Shown piece by piece: positions 21,210 to 33,300 of a stretch of DNA of 64,000 nt. Numbering within the stretch: the stretch's first letter is position 1; every line of letters starts with the position of its first letter. The DNA is from Rusavskia elegans (Eukaryota > Ascomycota > Lecanoromycetes > Teloschistales > Teloschistaceae). Below the pieces are notes generated by a model. The model was not told the DNA's origin, ran no database searches, and saw nothing but the letters and a program-made list of their open reading frames with translations. The stretch is taken from assembly GCA_011316305.1 (NCBI GenBank), contig SAUG01000040.1, positions 186,001 through 250,000 on the forward strand, read 5' to 3'. A program made the translations under genes and the position numbers.

Positions 21210-23250
21210 ATGGTGCCTCCGTCATCGACGTCCAGCATCTCGATGATACCCTTTCTCTTTCTTCTTCTACTGTCCGCTCGACCGTCGTTCGGTTTCCGGT
21301 TCCCTTACCTTGCCACGGGAGATCAGAGTAAACGTTGACGGCTCAAGATCCCAAGTCAAGTTTTTACTGACATAGCAAAGCAGGTGCATTAAAAGCTCAG
21401 CGGCCCACCGACAACCCGGATACGGACCTCAAAACGCTCCTGTGGACCTCAACAGATAGCCAGAGCCAAATTTACACCAGTGCTCTTCAAGTCCTTGAGG
21501 GACTGAAAACATCGCCATCGTGTCACCGTCTCGCAGCTGCAACTCTGATCCGCTCGTGTCAATCGATCGATGGCTCCGTCTCGAACCCGGAAGATTCATT
21601 GGAAGATGTGAAGTCTGTCTACGCTGCCCAGCTGGCCTTGTGCGAGATCATGGATGCTGGTTCCAGGCGTCCTGAAGACTGTGAAGCTTTCCTGCCAGGC
21701 CACTCAGCTCAGTCGAGCCGAAAGGTCACCCGCAGCTTCACCAATCCCGACGCCACGGCGAATGCACTCAAAGGCAAGCTGAGCCAATGCCTACAAGCAC
21801 TGGAGTCAAGGCCACAGCATTGGACCAGCTACTCAAACAATCGACAGAATGCCGTGGTGATGTGTCAGGCGGCTCGAATTGATGTTGAGAAAGGTTTGTT
21901 GCCTTGATGCATTGCGTTTTAGTCTGATACTGACAGGATTAGATAACCTCATCAGCCTCCACCAGTCCCTGGTCAACACGACATCCGGTGCCAGCTCTGT
22001 GTTGATGCGAGCTCTCGCCGCTGCGAATAAAGCTTTGCTAGAACAGAAGCAATTTGCCATGGAAGTCGAACAATTTCAGCAGCAGCTCATGCAAGATTTG
22101 GAGGCCTCAAAAGCTCACACTCAGTCCTACCTCCGCAGCATGATGAAGAACATCGAGTCAGCGCTTCAGAGTACGATCAAGCCCTTCTCCGAGATGATGA
22201 AGAAAGTCGAGACCGAGGCAAATGAGGTGCAAGAAGTGAGACCTCAATGAGTTCACTCGAGTCGTTGAACTGACTGTCTCCAGACAATGCATTCCTCAGC
22301 AGCCAAGGCCAATGAGCTTCGATCAAACATCGGCAAACTCATTCAACAAGCAACTAACGATCGTGCTGAGCTCGCCACAGCGCATGCTAATACTTTGGAG
22401 GCGATCTCGTCAGCGAAGGCTCTACTACGCAATGACTTGCAAAGCATGGGGGAAGTGCACTTACAGTCAATGGTCGGCGCATTTGACAGCATCCAAAATC
22501 AGCTTCGAGCCTCAAATGAGCTTGTGGGAGCGATGCATTCGAGACAGACTGATTTGGACGGACAACTTCTGGACCTTGACAGACGTCTAGTTGGTCTTCG
22601 ATCCTCTGCCGCAACTCTACACGAAACTCAAGCGGCAGATGCAGAGGCCCAGCTCCGCCTTAGCAACCAGGTTCAAGTCGACTTACAAGTCGCTCGGGGA
22701 CTCATTGCCGATATCACTGCCAGCGCCGCTTCCCTCCAAGCCTCGCTACACGATACGGGCTCCAAGGTCGCCCATATCGTGGCTCTTGGTGGGCTCACTG
22801 ATACCGTTCTGAGCTGGGCCTGGTGCCTAGTGGCTCTTTTCGTTCTCTACCAGTTTAATTCGAAATGTGCTCGCTACGTTGCGGCCGCTCTAGGTATGAC
22901 GCCTTGCTCCGTCAGCTCTTAGCATGGCATCCGATTCCAAGGACAATCGAGGTGTCGGATGCCAGACTTGCCAGCTCAAGTCGTACAACAGTTCGCTAAC
23001 GATTGTAGGTGCCTTCGAACTCGTTTCAATGAGCGGCCTTCCAGACATGGCCTCGCTACACGTTTTCGGCTACTCGGTCCCATCGGAACCACTGTACTTG
23101 GGACTGCTCTGCTGCTGCGTCTTCGTTGCCATCATCATGCTTTACCGGTCGTCCTCACGATCTCAGCAACTCGCGGTCTCGACTCTCTGTCAAGCTGTGC
23201 GACGTGGCAAGACGAGCCATGAGCAGCTCGATCACAGCTGCAAGGTGTGA
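21210..23250 (+). CDS. KAR5: Nuclear fusion (karyogamy) protein KAR5/Tht1
   Basis: Five exons (21210-21327, 21384-21893, 21943-22235, 22284-22893, 23009-23250) join in phase to about 590 residues. The N-terminus is a signal peptide (SMIPFLFLLLLSARPSFG). Next comes the cysteine-rich luminal domain of the Tht1/KAR5 family: SPSCHRLAAATLIRSCQS, VKSVYAAQLALCEI and the strongly conserved WTSYSNNRQNAVVMCQAAR. Long coiled coils follow (residues ~210-440), then two C-terminal membrane helices (VLSWAWCLVALFVLYQF and LYLGLLCCCVFVAIIML). In yeasts the protein sits in the nuclear envelope and ER and is needed for nuclear membrane fusion after mating, so this genome retains sexual-cycle machinery. The last intron is long (115 bp) for the window. 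Confidence 0.88.
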
Positions 23251-23719
23251 GAGACACGTTCGATTTCCCTGTGTGTGGTTCGAGACTGGGAGGGCAGGAC
23301 ATCTTACCTCAGCATAAGATTACATCGTGCTATCAACTGACGTGTTCCGCTACATCGACATCCACCAAACAACATCTATTGGCTTTGACGACATTTTCGA
23401 AGATATCAACTAAGGGCTTAACTGGCTGGGAAGTACTGGGTGGGGAATCATGATCAATGACTTATCTTTTGGACGATTGCGTTGCTTTTAGAGATCTTCA
23501 GGTAGTCCATAGCCAGGCTTAGCGTCAAATTCGAATTTGCATTTTGCCTGACGAGTGATATACGATTTGCAGAACGTGGTTATGATTACAACATGTTACA
23601 GTAGATCATGTGAACTAATATGAAAGGTTAAGGTCTACATCCACCCCTCAGTTCAGCTAGCAGGGCACTCGATACCTCGACTGAGATACAGATCAGCACA
23701 CCTGTCAAAGCGAAGGATA
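23251..23719. other. Intergenic, convergent 3' ends of KAR5 and ICP55
   Basis: About 470 bases between convergent genes. Only short domain-free frames are present. Confidence 0.35.
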
Positions 23720-25786
23720 CTACGCCCTCAACGCTTCGATATCGTCGACCTAGCAAACAGTCAGCGATATCATGACAGATGCAGAGCCGGACTCCAAACT
23801 GCGGAGTCGCATATCCGTGTGATATCTTACGAACCTCTTTGACTGCTTCCGTCGAGAGCACAAGCGGATGTTCCTCCTGCACACAAACGCTATCCTCGAT
23901 CCTGATACCCATGCCCCTGAATGCGGCCGGCCATCGATCCGTGTTAGGGACGTAGATCCCACTTGGAATGCGTTAGTACAGCTGCTGGCTGTCGAGTACG
24001 CGATATGTGAGATACTTACGGTTCGACTGTTACGCACTGACCGACTTGCAAGGGGTTCTTGCGCGATTGGCCGGGCGTGTCGTGGACATCGAGACCGATG
24101 TAGTGGCCTAGGTGGTGAGGGAAGAGTGTTTCGAGGGCCTAGATAAACATATATCGTTAGCCTTGGATGTTTTGCTCGTTGCCATGGTCGAATGATGGAT
24201 GGGTGGGTGCACGTACGTTTCCGGACATATCGAAACCAAGCCGCGACAAGCTATCCTTGAGTGATGCTTCTGCGATCTGGTGGATCTTGTCAAGAGAATT
24301 GGAGGCGTCAGCGCGGCAGAGGGCGATGCAGGTACGTTGGGTGGCGAGGATGGCGTTGTAGAGGTCTTTTTGGGGGGCGGTGAAGGTGCCTGAGATGGGC
24401 CATGTGCGGGTGATGTCCGTGATGTAGTTGCCGTATTCCTGTGGTCTTCTGTCAGTCCGTATTTGGAGATGGGGTCTCGGTTTTAGGGGCTCACTCCGCC
24501 TGCGTCTGCTAGAACCAGATCACCTTCACTAAAGTTGGCATCAATGAGGGTTTACGCCTGAAGGAGGAGGGTAGCATACATGAGCACATCATCATTCCTA
24601 ACGTAGTGGATCTGGCTTGCGTTCTGCCGCTTATCAGCATCAAACTCGGTAGATTGACGAGTACGATGCACCTTTCCACCAGCAACTACCGGTACGTACG
24701 CCAACGTGTCACAGCCATTCCGCTTGAACTTGTACTCCAGGAATGCGGTCAGATCTTTCTCGGCCGTCCAGGCTTGTCTCATAGCCTCAGTGAATGCTCT
24801 GCCCGAAGCTTGACCCGCTTTCCTCATGTTGGAAATCTCTGCATCGCTTTTGATGTTTCGGATCTCATTGAGGATATCTCTTAGAGGTTTGACGGACTTT
24901 CGATTGAGTAACGTAGCAAGACCCTGAGCGTCGGGCGGTGATTTGCTTGCGAATAGACGAGAGAAGGCGGAGGCGGAGGATCTTGAAGGACTGGCATCGG
25001 TAAAGACTTCAGATGCATCGCTGATTATCCGGGATAGTTGCTTTCCAATGTCTTTGATATCTCCAGACTGCAACGCTTTTCAGCGTGAATATCTTAGAAA
25101 GGGCGGAGTCTCGAACCTCGTCCGCATTGAAGACATCTACCGCTGCTTGTACTCCTGATCTGGATCCTTCCCATTGCTCTGCTTTTGGATCCTTTGGTCG
25201 TACGTACAGCTGAAACGAGTGGTCATCATCGGCTGTGGACCTGCCTACACGGAATCAGTGAGATATCCGACCCACGACAGGAAGCATGTAGTACCGATGA
25301 CAGCTACAGCCTCGGGCTCATTGAACCCTATGCCCTTCAGCCCGGTTCCGAGGGCAGACGGTCCGCCATACCGGTCAGGTAGAAGAAGTCGGGATGCTGG
25401 TGAAAATCATAGAAGACAGCGCCAGACCGATATTTGATATCGGAAGCTGCAAGTATGGCAACTCCGTTCTTGGGGAGCCCCGATGCAAGTTTCGTCCGGC
25501 GTTGTGCGTATTCGAGAGCGCTGATACCTGGTGTGACTATGTGACAGAGTCAGTATGACTCCCTATCATGCAGGTCACCACACATACGCTCTCCAGGCTT
25601 TAGCAAATGTGGATGAGTCTCATGCACTGGCTGCCCAAATTGGAGGTCGGCGGCAGAGACTGCAGCGTACGATCGTGACTGTAGCGGTCCAGGTCTCGAA
25701 TAAACCGGGGTGGCAAGTGGCAGGAGGCCACCCGTCCGGGTAGTGAGTTTCCAATGCCTCAGCAAAGCACAGATGCCATATCTCAT
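23720..25786 (-). CDS. ICP55: Intermediate cleaving peptidase 55 (M24B aminopeptidase P family)
   Basis: About eleven exons. The N-terminus ([13 protein letters not shown], then a basic segment ending [18 protein letters not shown]) is a mitochondrial presequence; an in-frame Met at 25813 is a possible earlier start. Next is the aminopeptidase-P N-domain: [61 protein letters not shown]. The catalytic pita-bread domain shows the metal ligands in [19 protein letters not shown] (two Asp), [13 protein letters not shown] (His), VEPGIYVPN (Glu) and RIEDSV (Glu). The last exon encodes VDDIEALRA. Icp55 removes one residue from proteins already cut by the mitochondrial processing peptidase, stabilising them. 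One 45-nt intron (after VAGGK) lacks a stop in frame, so retention would give an insertion rather than truncation. Confidence 0.88.
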
Positions 25787-25813
25787 ACTTGTCCAGCCTT
25801 GCCTACTAGTCAT

Positions 25814-26200
25814 ACATCAAACGATGCATATGGTCTCGCCAAGCGCTGCTTACTAAGCAGAACCCTGAGGACGATCTCGCAGGGTAATCAACTGTTTTAC
25901 GGAGTACTCTGTACCTCCGGATCGCCTGACGAGACGAACATACATAACGTTTCGTCACAGGAAGGCCCACGCTACGAACAACAGGCGCGCCTACATGGTC
26001 AATTGACAGGATATACTGTGCTCCTACGCAGAATAGAGTGCGATGAGTTCAATGGCTCATCTGTGCCAATGGGCATTCTCGGGCTGTGACTCGACGTCAT
26101 CCTTCGTTCCACCAGGCAGCTCGAGACTCGGATGACTCTTCATTCACAACTCACTGGTTAATGTTGATCGCACTTGCCTCACCACCCGTGACAATGTATA
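25814..26200. promoter_or_regulatory. Divergent promoter region between ICP55 and the sirtuin gene
   Basis: Both flanking genes start from this stretch in opposite directions. No specific element was recognised. Confidence 0.3.
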
Positions 26201-27313
26201 ATGCTGCTGGGAAGAGCAGCATCTTCGGTCATCAACCATAACCCACACTTACCATTTTGCCAGCGAACAATTCCTACCATTATGACTTTGAACCAGATTC
26301 CCACCAAAGACCGCGAGTCCTTCACAGAACATCTCAAGAACTCGACTCGTATACTCGCTCTGTGCGGCGCTGGTCTTTCTGCTTCTTCGGGTCTCCCAAC
26401 CTTTCGTGGTGCCGGTGGCATCTGGCGTAACCATGAGGCCACCTCCCTTGCGACTCCAGAGGCTTTCGAGGCCGATCCAGCGCTCGTATGGCAATTCTAC
26501 AGCTACAGAAGACACATGGCTCTGAACGCCAATCCAAACCCTGCGCATTTTGCCTTGGCTGAATTAGCTCGGAAGCGCCCCCAATTTGTGACATTGACTC
26601 AGAATGTGGATGGTCAGTGTTCTTCGAGAACAAACGATCAACTGGGCCTTGGCTAACGTTGCTTTGAAGGCCTCAGTCAAAGAGCTTCCCACCCTGCATC
26701 CCAACTGCACTTGCTCCATGGCTCCCTTTTCGATGTCCGCTGCACCGAGTTCTACTGTGATTATTTCGAGCGAGACAACTTCACCGACCCGATTGTTCCA
26801 GCGCTAGCCATCCCCAAGGGCTCCTCGCAACCACTGCCATCTAGTGCAGACAACACAGGTGAAGAAGCTTCAAAGTCGTTGGCTGCTGCGATGCAAGAGA
26901 ACAAAGCCTCCCAAGAGGGAAAAGAGCTCGATATCTCCGACGCTGGAAATCCCATTCCGAGCATCTCGCCTGAGGATCTCCCGCAGTGTCCCAAGTGTCA
27001 GAAGGGTCTCTTGCGACCTGGGGTAGTGTGGTTTGGGGAAGCTCTGCCTGTCAAGACCATGTCCGCAGTGGATAAATTCGTCGAAGAATCTGACATTGAT
27101 CTGATGCTTGTCATTGGGACAAGTGCCATGGTCTGGCCAGCTGCTCGTTATGTGGAAGAAGCACGGTCTAGAGGTGCACGAGTGGCAGTCATTAACATGG
27201 ACAAGCAAGACGGGAAGCGTAACCTGACGAAAGGCGATTGGTTCTTCCACGGAGACGCAGGTACGATCCTGCCGGACATACTCTTTCCAGTGATTGGAGA
27301 TATCTCGGCTTAG
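26201..27313 (+). CDS. Class III sirtuin, NAD-dependent lysine deacylase (SIRT5-like)
   Basis: Two exons (26201-26612 and 26670-27313) split by a 57 bp intron inside the TQNVDG motif. Numbering from the inner Met at 26282 gives 324 residues. The NAD fold is shown by CGAGLSASSGLPTFRG and TQNVDGLSQRA; the catalytic His is in LLHGSLFDVRC. The SIRT5-type acyl-pocket pair Tyr-x-x-Arg is present in FYSYRRHMA (Tyr73, Arg76), which predicts preference for succinyl, malonyl or glutaryl lysine over acetyl. Zinc Cys pairs are CTEFYC and CPKCQKG. A long insert rich in Ser/Glu lies between the two zinc pairs. The upstream start at 26201 adds 27 residues that could be a mitochondrial presequence. The substrate class is inferred from the motif. 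Confidence 0.9.
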
Positions 27314-28016
27314 CCGAAAAGGGGGAACGTCTTGGGCTAGTTGGTATCTCATCCTCTCGTCGGGTATCAGGTTGGGAAGGATTCAAGGCCCAGTTGCTTA
27401 TACGCTTGCACCACAAGATATTCTCTCTGCTTCGTTTTGGCTCTACGTGGAAATACATTGCAGACACGGTAAGCATCGGCTGGATTTGTGAATTGGCGTC
27501 TTCCACCAGCCTCATGCAAACGATTCTCAACAGCATATTGCGCTCTGTACTCGGTAACTCGAACGGTTTTAGCTGCCATTGAATAATGATCCATTGAAAC
27601 CCTGGGTCTTCTCGGGTCAAGAAACGTCAGGTTCTTCCTTTCATCCTTACGATGTGTCAAGAATTCTCACAAATGCGGGGTACTTACTTACCACATTTGT
27701 ACTCTAGGACTGATCATAAAATTCTTGCCTCGGCTTCGTGTCATTTGAAGATTAGGGTTTATCAATATCAACTCCTTCAGTAGACTTGAGACTCTAAACA
27801 TCCTCGACGTTTCCCCTGGTAAGCTTTTCCAATCAGTTTGACGCGCCGTCAATAAAAAGACTTAAAGCGCCTGGACCGGTCGGCACAAGTCGGAAAGCCA
27901 CGTATGTGGATCCGGTTTTGCCCGTCAGTGTGGAGAGCCGTTCACAGCCACGGATATGCCGTGCTTGGCTGATAACAGGGGATAGAGACACGAATACATA
28001 TACCTAGCTTACCCTT
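27314..28016. promoter_or_regulatory. 3' region of sirtuin gene and PEP carboxykinase promoter
   Basis: No gene is supported. The right half contains the paired CCGN7CCG sites listed separately. Confidence 0.4.
27881..27924. promoter_or_regulatory. Paired AcuK/AcuM-type CCGN7CCG sites upstream of PEP carboxykinase
   Basis: CGG-N7-CGG at 27881-27893 is the reverse complement of CCGN7CCG; a second copy in the other orientation is at 27912-27924. They lie 136 and 93 bp before the PEP carboxykinase start. CCGN7CCG is the site bound by the zinc-cluster activators AcuK and AcuM at gluconeogenic genes, including acuF, in Aspergillus nidulans. The match is exact in both copies; binding in this species is inferred. 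Confidence 0.6.
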
Positions 28017-30173
28017 ATGGCCCCCTCGAAAGTAGCAGATGTCGAACCCTCCTCTACACCGCCTACCACCCTTTCACCCCTGTCCGCAGATTATCGTCGC
28101 CAACAAATCACCAAACAAAGCCATAACAACTATCACTCCAGCTCACTCGGCATCATGATTTCCAACAGCAGCGTCAACAAGACGAGTCTCCATCCAGGTG
28201 GTGTCGAGTATGTCCTCCATTGCTGAATGAGTACTGCCCAAAAGGCTGCCCAGCCCACCGTCGAACCAGCTAATCGATTTCAGACCTCAAAGAGAGCATA
28301 CCGAAATCGAAGAAGAATTGCACGAAGTTGCCCACATTGACTACGACCGAGTTTCGATTGTGAGTGCCGTGCTCCAACGATTGCCGACGACGCTCACAAT
28401 CCCAGATTGCCAACCCATCGGTCGCTGCCCTCTACGAAGATGCTCTGGTGTACGAGACTGGAACGGCCATCACGTCCACCGGAGCTTTGACGGCATACTC
28501 AGGAGCCAAAACCGGGCGATCGCCGCTTGACAAGCGAATCGTGAAGGAGCCAAGCTCAGAGAAGGATGTCTGGTGGGGACCCGTCAATAAAGCAATGACT
28601 CCAGATGTAAGCCAAGAATCCCCTTCGATAATGCGGTACCACGTCAGACGGTGAAGTGGACTCGGTGGACAGATGAAAGAACGGCTGTTGCACTTGGCCT
28701 CGGTTCCCCGCAACCCGATCGGGCCACATGCCTTATCGTTATCGTGCATTAGCCCCCACCCTCTGTCACATGCAAATTCGGGTGATCATCCGCTAACCGA
28801 ACCCTTTTGTTTACTTACAGGTTTGGAAAATCAATCGAGAGCGTGCCATCGATTACCTGAACACGAGGAACAGAATCTACGTCGTCGACGGGTTCGCTGG
28901 ATGGGACGAGCGGTACCGCATCAATGTCCGTGTCGTGTGCGCCAGAGCCTATCATGCACTGTTCATGCGGAACATGCTTATCCGCCCAACAAGGGAGGAG
29001 CTCAAGACCTTCCACCCAGACTACATGATCTATAACGCAGGCTCGTTCCCGGCTAATCGGTTCACCACTGGCATGACGTCGGCAACATCGGTGGCTATCA
29101 ACTTCGCAGACAAGGAGATGGTCATCCTGGGAACAGAATATGCTGGGGAGATGAAGAAAGGGGTGTTCACCGTGCTCTTCTATGAGATGCCTGTGAAGCA
29201 CAACGTCTTGACACTACACTCTTCGGCGAACGAAGGTAAGAATGGCGATGTGACCGTGTTCTTTGGCCTATCAGGTACGGGCAAGACTACCCTTTCCGCG
29301 GATCCAAAACGAGCTTTGATTGGCGACGATGAACACTGTTGGAGTGAGCAAGGTATCTTCAACATCGAAGGTGGATGTTACGCCAAATGTATCAACTTGT
29401 CCGCCGACAAGGAGCCAGACATCTTCAATGCAATCAAATTTGGATCCATCTTGGAAAACGTCGTCTTCGACCCAGCAACCCGTCAGACAAATTACGACGA
29501 CGCCACGTTAACGGAAAACACTCGATGCGCCTATCCCATCGAATACATCTCCAACGCCAAAATCCCCTGTCTTTCCGAAAACCACCCTACGAACATCATC
29601 CTTCTCACCTGTGATGCCCGTGGTGTCTTGCCGCCCATCTCCAAACTGACGAGCGAGCAAACCATGTTCCACTTCATCTCGGGCTACACTTCCAAGATGG
29701 CCGGTACTGAAGACGGCGTCACAGAACCACAAGCAACCTTCTCGTCCTGTTTCGCCCAGCCCTTCCTGGCACTTCACCCGATGCGCTACGCTCGCATGCT
29801 TGCAGATAAGATATCTCATCACAAGGCGAACGCATGGCTACTCAACACCGGCTGGGTTGGCGCTGGGGCGACTACTGGCGGAAAGAGATGCCCATTGAAG
29901 TACACCCGTGCGATTCTCGATGCAATCCACTCGGGAGAACTTGCCAAGGCGGACTACGAAACGTACGACACTTTCAACCTCCATGTGCCCAAGTCTTGCA
30001 CAGGTGTCCCGGATGAGCTTCTGAACCCCAAGAAGTCATGGACCGGTACGGCGGACTTCAAGGAAGAGGTGACCAAGCTAGGAGGGCTTTTCGTTCAAAA
30101 TTTCAAGAAATACTCGGATGAAGCTACGCAAGATGTGATCAAGGCAGGCCCGAATGTTTGTGTCTGTAGGTAA
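28017..30173 (+). CDS. acuF: Phosphoenolpyruvate carboxykinase (ATP)
   Basis: Four exons (28017-28207, 28284-28359, 28406-28606, 28821-30173) give 606 residues. The enzyme makes phosphoenolpyruvate from oxaloacetate, the first committed step of gluconeogenesis, in the cytosol. Motifs: N-terminal [24 protein letters not shown], the catalytic-site strand [12 protein letters not shown] and [15 protein letters not shown], the ATP P-loop [14 protein letters not shown], the metal-binding IGDDEHCW, and the C-terminal [15 protein letters not shown]. The N-terminal ~45 residues (Ser/Thr/Pro-rich) are a fungal extension. Two AcuK/AcuM-type sites precede the gene, in keeping with induction on acetate, ethanol or other C2/C4 carbon sources. 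The third intron (214 bp) is the longest in the gene. Confidence 0.95.
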
Positions 30174-30531
30174 ATCTGAAAGCGATAGGTAAGACATCTT
30201 ACCTATCTAATACTGGCGGGGCGGCTTATTCCCAAAAAAGCGATCTGGATAGTGACAGGACATATGCAGTGTGCATGTAACCGTAGATGTTTCACTAGGC
30301 AGGATATCAACGAAAGCTGTATTCCTGAAGATTTTCCGTTTTCAATTCTGTGGGCACCACCATTATGAGCGCTAATCGGTTGCCACCTGAGATAGTGAAC
30401 CCCTGAAATGTCACATGGAATAGAGCCAGAAATCCCCATAATCATCCATGAAACTCGCATCACTCCTCTCCGTCAGGGCGAGCTAAAAGCTCATCACCTT
30501 CAGCAAGCTCCTCTTCGCTTTGGCAGCCACA
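30174..30531. other. Intergenic, convergent 3' ends
   Basis: About 360 bases between PEP carboxykinase and the small minus-strand gene. If that gene is spliced as proposed, its last exon occupies the right end (about 30480-30545). Otherwise nothing is seen. Confidence 0.35.
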
Positions 30532-30783
30532 CTATCTTTCACTGCGCCGATGAGCTTCCATATTTTCCCATAAGCCAGAAAGATTGAAAGCAAACTCACA
30601 TGGAGGCAGTCCTTCCATGACTCTCCGCTTCTTTTCAGCCTGCTTCTTCTCTGCTTCCTGGCGTTTGACGGTCGCTTTTATGAGTTTGTAGGTGCGGTAT
30701 TCATGTTCGTCCATGCGCAAGGATGGGCCGGCCCAGGCGGAGCTTAAGATGGGAGCGCGGTTGGAGAGGTGGAAGCTTGCCAT
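30532..30783 (-). CDS. Hypothetical small Lys/Glu-rich protein
   Basis: Not recognised. The frame from the likely start MASFHLSNRAPILSS (30783; an earlier Met is at 30840) is followed by HEYRTYKLIKATVKRQ and a charged helix EAEKKQAEKKRRVMEGLPP. A strong donor (GTGAGT) follows that helix; splicing to a downstream CAG would replace the unspliced tail with LKDSVAAKAKRSLLKV and stop near 30487. The charged helix and short length suggest a small structural or organellar protein, but no function can be assigned. Codon use and the Kozak context look genic. Confidence 0.45.
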   Translation of the reverse strand: MASFHLSNRAPILSSAWAGPSLRMDEHEYRTYKLIKATVKRQEAEKKQAEKKRRVMEGLPPCEFAFNLSGLWENMEAHRRSER

Positions 30784-30840
30784 GTTTTTGTGAGGGTGGG
30801 GAAATGCGGAGGAGGTTTCGTGTGATGGCGGGTTGGTCAA

Positions 30841-31892
30841 ATGTGGAGTGATGGGGGATATGAGAGGGTTTGGGAAGAAGGTTTTCTCTGTCTGAGAGAG
30901 TGCCTGGGAAGAGAGTATGGTTGTCTGTGGTGAGAGTGGGAATATGGCACTTGAGTGATGGAGAGGAAAGGGAGGCTAGCTACCGAGGGCATATATATAT
31001 GAGTATGTCTGTTTCTTTTGGCAGACCTACCTTCTGGAAGTTTGAGGAAAAGGTATGCTACGTTTGGTCTTCACTTTGTTGAGTGCAACTTATCCGATCC
31101 ATAGCTTTCTTTCTGTTCATCAAGGGAAAGTATGAGGGCGACTCGCGGCGAGCAGAGTAATCCGGACACTAAAGCCTATCGGCTTATGGAATTGGTAGCA
31201 ACCAGTTTGTAAGTACATCCGGTGTGGCTGGCAGTCGAGGTATCGGACGCCCTACAGCATAGCCTTGTGCTTTATTGCCGAGTAGGACGCCCGAGGCCGT
31301 CCTTGACGGCGCTCGATGCAGTGGCTTGTATACTTGGATGCATTCCTTAGCGGCGTTAGACCCTGGCTCCACGCTTGCCTCTTTTTAGATTTAGTATGGC
31401 CGGTCTGTCTGCCAAGGAGACAAAAATTTTGCGGCTTCGGCTGACATGCGACCTCTCGGCTGACCTGCCATCTTCGTCCAGCCTTACATGTTCCCCATGC
31501 GACCTTCTCCTTCATAGCAGCTAGGCCAATGAAGTTCGTGCCCAATTGGCGTTCAAATGCTCTTCAGTCCCCGAAAACTGAGTATCATGTAAAGCCACCA
31601 GGGCGCCCTGCTACAATCTTGGAAAAGACTACAGACGCTCCAGGTCCTGCGATATCTTACGTCCCGACGTTGCATCGTTTTGTCCGTAGCCGGCTTCCCA
31701 AAGTGAGAGCCCAGGTACACAGTACTCTGCCTACGGTCAGCTCAGACACATTCGGCCTAATATGGCACCATATCTATGGTGTTCACCAGCCAGTTTCAGT
31801 CCTCCCTTTCGACTCCATTCCCATCATCTGATCATCTATTACCAAATGTCACAAGCACTCCCGACGGCCTACTTCTAGCTCAAGTATTTTCT
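30841..31892. other. Intergenic, no supported gene
   Basis: About 1 kb between the small minus-strand gene and the 3' end of the aminomutase-like gene. Frames on both strands are short and without domains. No repeats were recognised. Confidence 0.4.
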
Positions 31893-33300
31893 CTAGGCCG
31901 CAGAGGCCAACTGGTATGACGCCTGATCGCTACTGCGGTCCGCGAAGTAGGACTGTACTTCCTTCTGTGCGTCTTCGGACAGGGACCATAGCGGATCCCA
32001 GTACTTGACGTGGTGACCTCGTAGCCGTGGAGCGGTAAAATCGGCCACGCCCAGTTTTCTATCATAGTTCTGAGCAGACAGAGTAGGTCGCTTTCCCGCC
32101 GGTCCAGGCACATCATAAACGAAGCGGGGGATCAAGAAACCTGCCGTCTGATCTCGGATCTGGTGCTCCAATTCGTGACTATCGCTCAGTGGAGTTCGAA
32201 GGTCCTCGGCACCTCGGATGACGACCCCCTGATACACATACTACTTGACAGAATGAATTCTCAGCCCAAGGTAACACCGACAACAGTTTGTCAGTCTGGA
32301 TCAGATCAGCACTTACCGGCTCGACGTGCATATCCGACAAAGTGTGCACCAGCTCGCTCATCCGATCGAACGTATTGTTGACCCCGTTCAACAACACCGA
32401 CTGGTTCCGGACCGTGACACCCTCCTCATAAAGACGCTGTGTGCCTTGACGCGTAATCCAGCTGGTTTCCTGCTTGTTATTGATATGGGTGTGCACGCAG
32501 ACCTCCTTACCCATCTTGCGACCTTTCTTGCTCAACCCAATAACGGTGTCGATCCAGCTGTCGTTTGGATCGATAAGCCTACTCGGCGACACCCCGAGGC
32601 CCTTTGTCGCGATACGAAAACGCTTAATGTGTGGGAATTTCAACAGCCGATCGCCTAAATAAGCAATCTGCTCGGGCTCAAGGAGATAGGTATCGCCTCC
32701 TGATATTACGATGTCATGCAAAGATGGCGTGCGTTCAATGTACTCGAATCTAGGCTCCCATTGTTTCATGAGGGGAAGGAACCGCATCTTCTTGACGGAT
32801 TTCGTCTCCGTCCCGACGGAGTATGAGCGGAAACAGAAGCGGCAGTAGACGGGACAGATTGAAGTCGCTGTCATGGGCTCTTATTTATCGTAGCAACATT
32901 GCTATCGAGGGGCATACAACTCACCCATGAAGAGAGCCTTGTTCGGGTAGCGATGGATCACCCCACGCACAGGGGAGTGGTCAACTTCCTGAAGGGGGTC
33001 GAAAGTCCCAGCTGGGTGCGCAACGTTGATCACAGACTCGAGCGGGATGAATTGGCGTCTGACGGGGTCGTTCAAGGGATCGGTCCAGTCAATGACGCTC
33101 AATATATGAGGTGAAAGTCTGAAGGCCATTGGTGCCATCTGCGCTGCTACTTCGAAGCTCCGGATGAAGTCGTCTGGGGTTGATACGCCTGGGTACTCCT
33201 TTTGACCGCGCAGTGGTGGCCGCTGAGGAGGTATCGTCTCTGGTAGCACTGACCGCATCAGATCCGAGAGACCAGGTAGCGTGTGAATGGAATTCGACAT
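31893..33300 (-). CDS. Radical SAM lysine 2,3-aminomutase-like protein (KamA family)
   Basis: Three exons (32925-33300, 32317-32867, 31893-32240) give 424 residues. Lysine 2,3-aminomutases move the alpha-amino group of lysine to the beta carbon using a 4Fe-4S cluster, S-adenosylmethionine and PLP. Seen here: DPLQEVDHSPVRGVIHRYP, the cluster motif CPVYCRFC (C-x3-C-x2-C), HDIVISGGDTYLL (the GGD SAM-binding turn), VCVHTHINN, NQSVLLNGVN, and VYDVPGPAGKRP, whose Lys aligns with the PLP-binding Lys in the bacterial GGGGKTP loop. The Asp in VYDVP, one of the two that hold the lysine side chain, is kept. The other, in the loop before GAEDLRT, appears to be Val (QGVVIRG). It is divergent from an ATP-grasp ligase 224 bp away. 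Confidence 0.85.
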
